A stretch of DNA of 50,589 nucleotides, taken from assembly GCF_004348515.1 (NCBI RefSeq), contig NZ_SMKH01000016.1, positions 1 to 50,589 on the forward strand, read 5' to 3'. The notes under the pieces were generated by a model that was not told the origin of the DNA, did no database searches, and worked only from the letters and a program-made list of their open reading frames with translations. The translations under genes were made by a program, and so were the position numbers. Position 1 is the stretch's first letter. The number at the start of each line of letters is the position of its first letter. This document shows positions 35,308 through 42,857 of this stretch, in pieces. This DNA is from Actinomadura sp. KC345 (lineage in GTDB: Bacteria; Actinomycetota; Actinomycetes; Streptosporangiales; Streptosporangiaceae).

Positions 35308-35334
35308 TGTCACATCCGGGCCCGCCGTGTCGTC
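35308..35334 (+). promoter_or_regulatory. ECF41-type autoregulatory promoter of the sigma factor
   Basis: TGTCACA at 35308-35314, exactly 16 nt, then CGTC at 35331-35334. Transcription should begin a few bases on, next to the GTG at 35343, so the sigma-factor mRNA would be leaderless or nearly so. The promoter is back to back with the MMPL promoter, the two -35 elements being 12 bp apart. Confidence 0.87.
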
Positions 35335-35342
35335 TCCATGAC

Positions 35343-36242
35343 GTGGAAACGACTGATCCGAACGCCGAGGAGCTGCTCGCGCGGGCCTTCGAGGACGACC
35401 GGCCGAGGCTGCTGAGGGTGGCGTACACGATGACGGGCTCGCTGGTCGAGGCCGAGGACTGCGTCCAGGAGGCGTGGCTGCGGCTGCGCGGGGTCGACGA
35501 CCCGGCGTCCATCCGCGAACTCGGCGCCTGGCTGACGACCACCGTCAGCAGGCTGGCGCTCGACACCCTGACCAGCGCGAGGGCCCGCCGCGAGAAGTAC
35601 GTCGGCACCTGGCTGCCCGAGCCGCTGGTCGAGACACCCTCCGCCGACCCCGCCGACCGGATCACGCTGGACGAGTCGGTGAGCATGGCGCTGCTCGTCG
35701 TCCTGGAGCGCCTCTCCCCCGCCGAGCGCACGGCGTTCGTGCTGCACGACGTCTTCGGCGTGCCCTTCCCCGAGGTCGCCGAGGTCGTCGGCCGTTCACC
35801 GGCGGCGGTGCGCCAGCTCGCCTCGCGGGCGCGCCGGCACGTCCAGGACGGGCGGCCGCGGACGCCGGCCACGGAGGCCGAGCAGCGGGAGCTGGTCGGG
35901 GCGTTCACGGCCGCCTGCCGGAACGGCGACCTGCCGGGGCTCATCGCGCTGCTCGACCCGGACGTCGTGATCCGCGGCGACGGCGGCGGCAAGGTCCGCA
36001 CGCTCCAGCACATCGAGCGGGGGGCGGCGCGGGTGGCCTCCATGGTGCTCGCCGCCTACGCGCGCATGGCGGGCCCGCTGGACACCCTGCCCACCGAGGT
36101 CAACGGTGCGCCGGGGCTGCTGGTCCGGGACGCCGGAGGCGGGCTGGGCGTCATGGCGTTCACCGTGGACGCCGGGCGCATCACCGCGATCAACATCGTG
36201 CGCAACCCGGACAAGCTCGCGATGGTCCCGGACCTGCTCTGA
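35343..36242 (+). CDS. ECF41-group (SigJ-like) sigma factor with SnoaL-like C-terminal domain
   Basis: A 299-residue protein. Sigma-2 (about residues 15-80, with EDCVQEAWLRL) and sigma-4 (about 115-165, with VPFPEVAEVVGRSPAAVRQL) are followed by a SnoaL-like fused domain. The three ECF41 hallmarks are present: WLPEPL in the linker, DGGGK in the extension and NPDKL at the end. In this group the C-terminal domain replaces a separate anti-sigma factor. The GTG at 35343 is chosen because the promoter ends 9 nt before it. Usual targets are carboxymuconolactone decarboxylase, oxidoreductase or epimerase genes; here an MMPL transporter takes that place. Confidence 0.93.
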   Translation: METTDPNAEELLARAFEDDRPRLLRVAYTMTGSLVEAEDCVQEAWLRLRGVDDPASIRELGAWLTTTVSRLALDTLTSARARREKYVGTWLPEPLVETPSADPADRITLDESVSMALLVVLERLSPAERTAFVLHDVFGVPFPEVAEVVGRSPAAVRQLASRARRHVQDGRPRTPATEAEQRELVGAFTAACRNGDLPGLIALLDPDVVIRGDGGGKVRTLQHIERGAARVASMVLAAYARMAGPLDTLPTEVNGAPGLLVRDAGGGLGVMAFTVDAGRITAINIVRNPDKLAMVPDLL

Positions 36243-36259
36243 GGCCGCGGCGCCGCAGG

Positions 36260-37399
36260 TCAGCCCCCGGACGGGTTTCCGAGCAGCCGTTCCAGGACGC
36301 GGGCGGGCAGTGCGTCGGCGGCGCCGAAGGGGCGGGCGCCCAGGAGGGCCCGGGCCTCGTCGGGGGCGGCTCCTCCGGAGAGGCTGAGGACGGCGGCGGC
36401 CTGGTCTTCGGGGAGGAGGTCCAGGAAGCGGACCATGGCGGCGGCGCGGGCTTCGCGGGTCAGGCTGCCGTGGACGCGGAGCCGCGCTACGCCGCCGTCG
36501 GGGTAGACGTCCAGGCGGACGCGGGTGACCGGGCTCGCGGCCGCCGCGCGGAAGTGGTGCCGGGTGTCCGGCTGCAGGCGGGTCTTCGGCAGGAGATCCA
36601 CCCGGGCGTCGCCGTCCATGCCGGTCAGGGACGCCCAGCCTGGGGCGTTGCCCAGGTAGTAGGACGTGTCGATCTCGACGCGGTGGACCCGGGCGCGGCC
36701 GGCGAGGGCGACGGTGACGTGGTCGTTGCCGTCGTCGCGGCGGCGGGCGTTCTCCCAGCCGTCGCCCATGAGCCGTGAGCGGCCGGGCAGCAGGATGTTG
36801 CGCGGTGAGCTGTAGAACATGTCGGAGCAGGCCACGACGTCCCCGCCGGACTCCAGCGCGGCGAGGTCGACGGTGCCGTCCATGAGGCGGGGGTCGGGCA
36901 CCGGCTCGCCGTGCACGCGGAACCGCGCCACGCCGCCGTCCGGGTAGATGGTGAGCCGGACGTGGGTGAAGCGGCGCGGGTCGGTGACGGAAAAGGCGTT
37001 CCGCATGTCGCCCTCGATGGGCGACTTGTGCACCAGGGTCTCCCAGGTCGCCCGTTGCAGCTCCTCGGGCGAGGGGTAGCCCTCGACGCCGGTCGCCTCC
37101 ACCGACGCGTGGGGCGGGTGGTTGCCCGTGAACCACGCGGTGTCGATGACCACGCCGCGGACCACGCCGGGGACCCCGAGGCGCACGATCGCGTGGTCGG
37201 CGCCCGGTTCGCGGCGGCGGCGGGTCTCCCAGCCGTCGTAGGTCTTGCCCTTGTGCCCGAAGTCCGCGGCGGAGAAGGCGGCGGGTCCGGGCTTGATGAG
37301 GTTCTCGCGTTCGGCGAAGAACTCGTCGTTGGCGGAGACGACTCCGGCGGCGAGGTCGCGGCAGGCGAGGTCGGGCAGGGCGGTGAAGCCGGACGTCAT
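36260..37399 (-). CDS. alc: Allantoicase
   Basis: A 379-residue protein built from two homologous jelly-roll halves, each with a GVVRGVVIDTAWFTGNHPP-like or RVHRVEIDTSYYLGNAPG-like strand and a VRLTIYPDGGVARFRVHG-like strand. It hydrolyses allantoate to ureidoglycolate and urea. The two-repeat layout and length are typical. The ATG at 37399 overlaps the allantoinase stop (ATGA), showing coupling. It is the last gene of the purine operon. Confidence 0.94.
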   Translation of the reverse strand: MTSGFTALPDLACRDLAAGVVSANDEFFAERENLIKPGPAAFSAADFGHKGKTYDGWETRRRREPGADHAIVRLGVPGVVRGVVIDTAWFTGNHPPHASVEATGVEGYPSPEELQRATWETLVHKSPIEGDMRNAFSVTDPRRFTHVRLTIYPDGGVARFRVHGEPVPDPRLMDGTVDLAALESGGDVVACSDMFYSSPRNILLPGRSRLMGDGWENARRRDDGNDHVTVALAGRARVHRVEIDTSYYLGNAPGWASLTGMDGDARVDLLPKTRLQPDTRHHFRAAAASPVTRVRLDVYPDGGVARLRVHGSLTREARAAAMVRFLDLLPEDQAAAVLSLSGGAAPDEARALLGARPFGAADALPARVLERLLGNPSGG

Positions 37400-38736
37400 G
37401 CTTCTCCTCTCGTCAGAAGCCGGCCGCGCGGTTCCCCGGCGATGTCGACCGGTGCGCCGCGCAGCCAGGCGGCGCGCACGGCGCCGGTCAGCTCGCGGGC
37501 GTCGTACGGGGAGATCCGGTTGCGGTGGTGCAGGCGCCGGACGTCCACGGTGAAGGTGTCGTCGGGGGCGAAGACGCAGAAGTCGGCGTGGCGGCCCACC
37601 TCGATGCGCCCCTTGCGGCGGAGGCCGGCCTGCCGGGCGGGGTGCGCGGCCATCCAGCGGGCCATATCGGTGAGCGTGTGGCCGCGGCGGCGCGCCTCCG
37701 TCCAGACGGCGGGCAGGGCGACCTGGAGGGACGCGACGCCGCCCCAGGCCTGGCCGAAGTCGCCGGTGTCAAGGCACTTCAGCTCGGGCGTGCACGGCGA
37801 ATGGTCGGAGACGACCATGTCGATCGTCCCGTCGGCCAGGCCCCGCCACAGCGGCTCGCGGTTGGCCGCCTCGCGGATCGGCGGGCAGCACTTGAACTGG
37901 GTGGCGCCGTCGGCGATCTCCTCCGCCGCGAACACCAGGTAGTGGGGGCAGGTCTCCACGGTGAGCCGGACGCCGTCGCGCCGGGCCGAGCGGATCATGG
38001 GAAGGGCGTGCGAGCTGGACAGGTGCAGGATGTGCGCACGCGCGCCGGTCGAGCGGGCGAGCCCGATGACCTGGGCGATCGCGAGGTTCTCCGCGGCGCG
38101 GGGACGGGACGCCAGGAAGTCGCGGTACCGGGGGCCGTGCGCGGCGGGCGCCCGCTCGACGGCGCCGGCGTCCTCGGCGTGGACGATCATCGGCGCGTCG
38201 AGGTCGCGCAGTTCCCGCAGGGCGCGCTGGAGTTCGCCGGCGGTGAGGGGCGGGAACTCGTCGACGCCCGAGTGCAGCAGGAAGGACTTGAAGCCGAGCA
38301 CCCCGGCGGCATGGAGCTCGCGCAGGTCCGGGAGGTTGCCCGGAACGGCGCCGCCCCAGAACCCGACGTCCACCCAGGCCCGGCCCGCGGCCGTGCCGCG
38401 CTTGACGTCGAGCGCGGCGGCGTTCACGGTCGGGGGCACGCTGTTGAGCGGCATGTCGACGATCGTGGTGACGCCTCCGGCGGCGGCGGCGCGGGTGGCG
38501 GTGGCGTATCCCTCCCACTCCGCGCGGCCGGGGTCGTTCACGTGGACGTGGGTGTCGACGAGCCCCGGCAGCAGCACCTCGTCCTCGCCGAGGTCCACGA
38601 CCCGAGCCGCGCGGAGCGGCGCGTCCGGGGGCTCGACCGCCACGATCAGTCCGTCCCTGACCCCGACGCAGCGGGCCGCCTCGCCGGAGCCGGTGACCGC
38701 CCGCCGTGCGCGGATGAGGAGATCGAGATCCGTCAT
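37396..38736 (-). CDS. allB: Allantoinase
   Basis: A 446-residue dinuclear zinc amidohydrolase. It shows DTHVHVNDPG (first two metal-binding histidines), the bridging Lys in GFKSFL, IVHAED, HILHLSSS and the final Asp in VSDHSPC. It opens the hydantoin ring of allantoin to allantoate. Start and stop each overlap the neighbouring genes by 4 bp, so the three genes kinase-allantoinase-allantoicase are tightly coupled. Confidence 0.95.
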   Translation of the reverse strand: MTDLDLLIRARRAVTGSGEAARCVGVRDGLIVAVEPPDAPLRAARVVDLGEDEVLLPGLVDTHVHVNDPGRAEWEGYATATRAAAAGGVTTIVDMPLNSVPPTVNAAALDVKRGTAAGRAWVDVGFWGGAVPGNLPDLRELHAAGVLGFKSFLLHSGVDEFPPLTAGELQRALRELRDLDAPMIVHAEDAGAVERAPAAHGPRYRDFLASRPRAAENLAIAQVIGLARSTGARAHILHLSSSHALPMIRSARRDGVRLTVETCPHYLVFAAEEIADGATQFKCCPPIREAANREPLWRGLADGTIDMVVSDHSPCTPELKCLDTGDFGQAWGGVASLQVALPAVWTEARRRGHTLTDMARWMAAHPARQAGLRRKGRIEVGRHADFCVFAPDDTFTVDVRRLHHRNRISPYDARELTGAVRAAWLRGAPVDIAGEPRGRLLTRGEA

Positions 38737-39878
38737 GCGTCGCCCCTCTCGGCGGCGAAGAGGCCGAAGTCGGCGGCCGGCCGCGCGGCCAGCCGTTCCA
38801 GCAGCGGCCCGGCCTCGCTCATGCGCCGCAGCGGATCGGGTTCGAGGTCGGTGATGGTGTAGACGCGGTCGATCCCCGCCGCGGCCAGCTCGGCGCCGGA
38901 CAGGGAGGCGCGCCCGGCGACGGCCGCCACGGGGACGCCGGCGGCCGCGGCCGCGGCGGCGACCCCGGCGGGGGCCTTGCCGCAGAGGGTCTGCTCGTCC
39001 AGCGACCCCTCCCCGGTGATCACGAGCCTGGCCTCCCGGAGCAGGCCGGCGTATCCGACGAGTTCGAGGACGATCTCGATGCCGGGCCGCGGTTCCGCGT
39101 CCAGCAGGGCCAGGGCGGCGAACCCCACGCCTCCCGCGGCGCCCGCGCCCGGGGTGGCGGAGTGGTCGGTGCCGGTGGCCAGGGCCACCCGCGCCGCCCA
39201 GCGCGCCAGCGCGCGGTCGAGGAGCGCCACGTCATCGGGGCCCGCCCCCTTCTGCGGGCCGTAGACCGCGGCGGCGCCACGCGGGCCCAGGAGGGGGTTG
39301 TCCACGTCGCTGGCCAGGATGAACTCGGTCTCGGCGATCCTGGGGTGCAGGCCGCGCAGGTCGACGTCCGCGACGTCGAGCAGGCCCGCTCCCCCGGGCG
39401 CGGCATCGCCTCCGCCGCCCCGGCGGACGCCGGCGCCGAGCGCCCGCGCGAGGCCGGCGCCCCCGTCGGTGGACGCGCTGCCTCCCACGCCCAGCACGAT
39501 CGTGCGCACTCCCGCGTCCAGTGCCGCCCGGATGACCTGGCCGGTGCCGTAGGTGCCGGCGCCGAGGGGGTCAAGGCGCCCGCCGGGGAGCCGGGACAGG
39601 CCGGAGACGTCGGCCATCTCGACGACGGCGACCCCGCCGCGCCGGGCGAACGCGGTGGCGACCGGCTCCCCGGTGGGGCCGACGGCGGTCACCGGCACCC
39701 GCTCGTACCCCGCGGAGAGCGCGGCTTCGAGCGTCCCGTCCCCACCGTCGGCGACCGGCAGCTCGACGACGTCCACGCCGGGCGCGGCGGCGCGCAGGCC
39801 CGCCGCGACATGCGCGGCCGCCTGGCGGGCGGACAGGCTGCCTTTGAACTTGTCCGGTGCGACGATCACGTGGCTCAC
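38733..39878 (-). CDS. Glycerate kinase (GarK/GlxK family)
   Basis: A 381-residue kinase. The N-terminal APDKFKGSLSA, the central GVGGSASTDGGAG and ITGEGSLDEQT are the family signatures. It phosphorylates glycerate to 2-phosphoglycerate, the last step of glyoxylate assimilation after ureidoglycolate cleavage. It starts with GTG at 39878, 7 bp after the urate oxidase stop. Placement between urate oxidase and allantoinase ties purine catabolism to central metabolism. Glyoxylate carboligase and tartronate semialdehyde reductase are not in the window. Confidence 0.93.
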   Translation of the reverse strand: MSHVIVAPDKFKGSLSARQAAAHVAAGLRAAAPGVDVVELPVADGGDGTLEAALSAGYERVPVTAVGPTGEPVATAFARRGGVAVVEMADVSGLSRLPGGRLDPLGAGTYGTGQVIRAALDAGVRTIVLGVGGSASTDGGAGLARALGAGVRRGGGGDAAPGGAGLLDVADVDLRGLHPRIAETEFILASDVDNPLLGPRGAAAVYGPQKGAGPDDVALLDRALARWAARVALATGTDHSATPGAGAAGGVGFAALALLDAEPRPGIEIVLELVGYAGLLREARLVITGEGSLDEQTLCGKAPAGVAAAAAAAGVPVAAVAGRASLSGAELAAAGIDRVYTITDLEPDPLRRMSEAGPLLERLAARPAADFGLFAAERGDA

Positions 39879-39885
39879 GGGAGCC

Positions 39886-40788
39886 TCAGCAGAAACCGGG
39901 GACGGTGAGCCAGGCCTGCCCGGCGCCGGGTGCGTCGTCGCGGGTCACGGCTGCCTCGATGAGGCCGTAGGGCCGGTCGGCGGCGATGAACACCTCGCCC
40001 CAGTTGTCCAGGCCGAACGGCGACAGGTCCACCTCGAAGTGGTGCTTGTTCGGCGCGGAGAAGCGGATCTCGGCGACCTCCGGATGCCGTTCGAGGACGG
40101 CTTCGCCCATGGCGTACAGCGACTGCTGCAGGGCGAGGCTGCGCACCTCGGCGAACCGCTCCAGCAGCACCGAGCGGATCGACGCGTGGCGCTCGTCGAA
40201 GTCGGCGTCCGTGCCGTCGTAGCGCCAGCGGGCCACGAGCGAGGTGGCGAGGACGCGGTCGCCGGTCTCGGCGAGGGTCGTGTACCCGTCCTTGAGGAAC
40301 CCCGAGAACTCCGATCCGGTCGTCTTGGCGATGACGAGGTCCTGGACGCCGGAGACGACCCACGCCCGCCGGGCGGCGCCCTGGCCGGCGACCGTGACGA
40401 TCGTGGTCCGCGTCTCGCCGCCGCGCCGGACGAACGAATGGTCATGCCCCTCGCCGCCGGACGGGATCCGGTCCCAGGCGTACTCCTCGATCTCGATGCG
40501 GGCGCCGTCGGCCCTCGGGACCTGCGCGACGAAGTGGTCGGCGAGCCTCAGGCCGAACTCCTCGATCGTGCCGACGCCCTCCTTGGCGAACGCGAACACC
40601 GTGTTCTTCTGCGTGTCGGTCGGCAGCACGCCGGACTGGTCGCCCGGATCGTGCGCCGCGGTGAAGTCGCCGCGCAGCGACGTCGACACGTTCAGGTCGC
40701 GCACCTCGTGCCGGGCGGTCTCGCGGTGGACGCGGAACACCCTGATCTGCGCCTTGCCGTACTGGTTGGGGCCCAACACGATTCCCAT
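39886..40788 (-). CDS. Urate oxidase (uricase)
   Basis: A 300-residue cofactor-free oxidase of two T-fold domains. The charge-relay residues are visible: Lys in YGKAQIRVF, Thr in LPTDTQKNT, and His in PNKHHFEVDL. It oxidises urate to 5-hydroxyisourate. The ATG at 40788 follows GAGGGAG. It heads the four-gene operon. The usual partners hydroxyisourate hydrolase and OHCU decarboxylase are absent from the window, so their reactions must be encoded elsewhere or run spontaneously. Confidence 0.95.
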   Translation of the reverse strand: MGIVLGPNQYGKAQIRVFRVHRETARHEVRDLNVSTSLRGDFTAAHDPGDQSGVLPTDTQKNTVFAFAKEGVGTIEEFGLRLADHFVAQVPRADGARIEIEEYAWDRIPSGGEGHDHSFVRRGGETRTTIVTVAGQGAARRAWVVSGVQDLVIAKTTGSEFSGFLKDGYTTLAETGDRVLATSLVARWRYDGTDADFDERHASIRSVLLERFAEVRSLALQQSLYAMGEAVLERHPEVAEIRFSAPNKHHFEVDLSPFGLDNWGEVFIAADRPYGLIEAAVTRDDAPGAGQAWLTVPGFC

Positions 40789-40882
40789 GGCACCAGCTCC
40801 CTCGGTAGGTGCATGCAGGCAGATTAGCCCCAGGCGGCCTCACGGCGATCTCGCCTGACCGGCTCCCCCGGCATGAGAGGAT

Positions 40883-40897
40883 GGAAACGTCGTTTCC
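40883..40897. promoter_or_regulatory. 15-bp palindrome, candidate TetR-type operator
   Basis: GGAAACG-T-CGTTTCC is a perfect inverted repeat in the 124 bp between urate oxidase and the epimerase remnant. Operators of this shape are common for TetR-family repressors. It ends 4 bp before the AGGAGG of the remnant gene and lies 95 bp upstream of the urate oxidase start, so it could serve either. Confidence 0.5.
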
Positions 40898-40912
40898 CTC
40901 AGGAGGTCGCCC

Positions 40913-41363
40913 GTGCGGTATCCGATCATCGGCTGTGGCCATATCGGCACGGAGCCGGCGCGGCGCTGGACGTCCGCCGGTCACCGGGTGCGCCGACACG
41001 CTCACCGCGAGCGCCCGGACGGCCGTCGCCGCGCATCCGCGGGTGGTGTTCACCGGCTCGTCCTCGGTCTACGGTGCGGGCGAGGGCGCCCTGATCGACG
41101 AGGGGACCCCGGCGACCACCGACGCCGACGCCGCGCTCGACTTCGTCGTGGCCCGGGACCTGACGGGCGTGTACAACGCCGTCCCGGACGAGACCGTCCC
41201 GCCGACGAACGCGGAGGCCTTCGGGGAGATCTGCGCGGCCGCGGGCCTGCCCGGCCTCACCTTCCGCGGCGAGATCAAGACCCCGGCCGTCCCCGTCACC
41301 TCCGCGAAGCTGCGCGCCGCGGGCTTCGCCTTCGCCCACTCGGCCGAAGGCGCCACCGGGTAG
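40913..41363 (+). pseudogene. Degraded NAD-dependent epimerase/dehydratase-like gene
   Basis: A good AGGAGG (40901-40906) and GTG at 40913 open a Rossmann start (YPIIGCGHIGTEPARRW, then SAGHRVR). The homology then continues in a different frame from about 41000 (ADTLTASARTAVAAHPRVVFTGSSSVYG) and jumps over the middle of the protein to a C-terminal part (VYNAVPDETVP, AKLRAAGFAFAHS). A frameshift and one or two internal deletions have cut an enzyme of about 270 residues to about 150. It is not functional as written. The promoter side looks intact. Confidence 0.75.
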
Positions 41364-41373
41364 CGCCCAGAGG

Positions 41374-42462
41374 TCACACGTCCCTCGGGTACCGCCGCCA
41401 GGAGGCCTGGGTGGCGAGGCACGGTCCGCCCTTGTGGATGTCCAGGGCGCCCGCGTCCACGTCGAGGCTGATCGTCGCGAGGGTCTCCCAGCGAGGCCGG
41501 GACGGGTCGGCGGACGTGGGATGCGCGCACACCGGCGCGTCGCCGGGAGCGTGACCGATCAGGGCGTCGGCCCGCTCCCGAGGTGTCGGCGCCGTCAGCG
41601 CCCGCGTGCGGGAGCGCAGGTGGCCGAGGCGGGCACGCGAGCCGGGGAGTTCGTCGCCGCCCGCTTCGCCCGCCGCGAGCCCCGGATCCTCGAAGTGGTT
41701 GGTGTGCAGGAGGACTCCGTCCCGGTCCGGCGGGACCACGCCCACGCCGTCCGGGCAGATCTCCAGGGTGGCGGCTCGGCCGCGCCGGCCGTCGTAGGTG
41801 ACGACGGTGATCGCGGTGGACGCGGAGGTACGGGCCGAGCGGGCGATGCGCTCGGCGTCCTCCAGCGTCGCCGCCTCGTCCAGGACGCGGCGCGCGATCA
41901 TGTGGACGGGAACGCCGGTCGCGCCGCCGTCGGAGGCGTGCCCCAGGATGTTGAAGTGCACGCCGAGCCCGGCGCCGTTGACGCCCACCTTGGCGAGGGC
42001 GCCGAACTCCGTGAAGGTCCGCACGCGGTGGCCGGGGCGCGGCTCGTACGCCCACACGACGGGGACGTCGCGCATCACGTCGTGCCAGTCCCAGGTCTGG
42101 ACGGTGCGGGGCGGCGCGCCGTCCGGGAGGACGACCGCCGTGCTGCATTCGCTCCGGACCGGCGCGTTCAGGGCGGCCAGGATCTCGGTGCGGGCGTTGA
42201 CGGACGCGATCCGCCAGGGTTCGAGGCCCGCACCGGCGGCGATGGCGCGGATCTCGGCACCGAGCGGCGGCGCCCACGCGGTCGTCTGCGCGAGGGCCTC
42301 CTCGCTCAGGGCGCGTACCCGTGCGGTGCCGCCGCCGAGGGTCTCGAACAGCGTCATGTAGCCGGTGTGCGCGGCGGCGATCTCGGTGCTCCAGCGCACG
42401 CCGAACTCCCGGCCGCGCTCGGCGGGTCCGGATCGGGCTGAGACGAATTCGGGGAAGGTCAC
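41374..42462 (-). CDS. C45-type autoproteolytic acyltransferase/amidohydrolase-like protein
   Basis: A 362-residue Ntn-hydrolase of the acyl-CoA:6-aminopenicillanate acyltransferase family. The expected self-cleavage nucleophile is the Cys in RSECSTAVVL, with NARTEI ahead of it and HTNHFEDP further on. After autocleavage such proteins hydrolyse or transfer amide-bound acyl groups. The GTG at 42462 has GAGGAGAG upstream. The frame is open further but shows no homology. Substrate is unknown, and no neighbouring gene gives a hint. It is convergent with the epimerase remnant. Confidence 0.83.
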   Translation of the reverse strand: MTFPEFVSARSGPAERGREFGVRWSTEIAAAHTGYMTLFETLGGGTARVRALSEEALAQTTAWAPPLGAEIRAIAAGAGLEPWRIASVNARTEILAALNAPVRSECSTAVVLPDGAPPRTVQTWDWHDVMRDVPVVWAYEPRPGHRVRTFTEFGALAKVGVNGAGLGVHFNILGHASDGGATGVPVHMIARRVLDEAATLEDAERIARSARTSASTAITVVTYDGRRGRAATLEICPDGVGVVPPDRDGVLLHTNHFEDPGLAAGEAGGDELPGSRARLGHLRSRTRALTAPTPRERADALIGHAPGDAPVCAHPTSADPSRPRWETLATISLDVDAGALDIHKGGPCLATQASWRRYPRDV

Positions 42463-42560
42463 GTCTCTCTCCTCGGGTGGCCTCCGTTCATCATGCCCCC
42501 GGACGCGCCGCCACTGCCCGATGTTCGCGGCGACGATCTCGTTCATCGGAGGTGTGGGCG

Positions 42561-42836
42561 GTGAACCGTGCGGGACGGTCGATGCCGGTGAGCTCGCCGA
42601 CGACCGTGTACCGGCCGAACGCCGGGCCGATCGTGTACTCGCTCGGCCTCGGCGACCGGCTCGTCGGGCGCGGCGTCTCCACGCTCGCCGACGGCGAAGT
42701 GGCCGCCTGCGGCCCGCCCGGCGACGTCCTCACGGCCGATCTCCTCACCGGCGTCTACCGGCACGGCGTCGGGGTCCTCCCGCATCCGCGCACCGGCCGG
42801 CCGCTGGTCCTCCCGCACCGCCCCGCCTCCCGGTGA
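42561..42836 (+). pseudogene. Apparent deletion fusion of a haem-uptake binding protein start to a HmuV-type ATPase end
   Basis: A 91-codon frame with GGAGG before GTG 42561. Its first third (GPIVYSLGLGDRLVGRG) looks like the start of a haem/siderophore periplasmic binding protein. From LADGEVAACGPPGDVL it switches to the C-terminal tail of a haem ABC ATPase (DLLTGVYRHGVGVLPHPRTG-type). A deletion joining hmuT and hmuV and removing the permease between them would give this. The reading is from family memory and needs a search. If the resemblance is false this is a small hypothetical gene. Confidence 0.55.
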
Positions 42837-42857
42837 CGACCGCCTCCGGCTGAAAGG

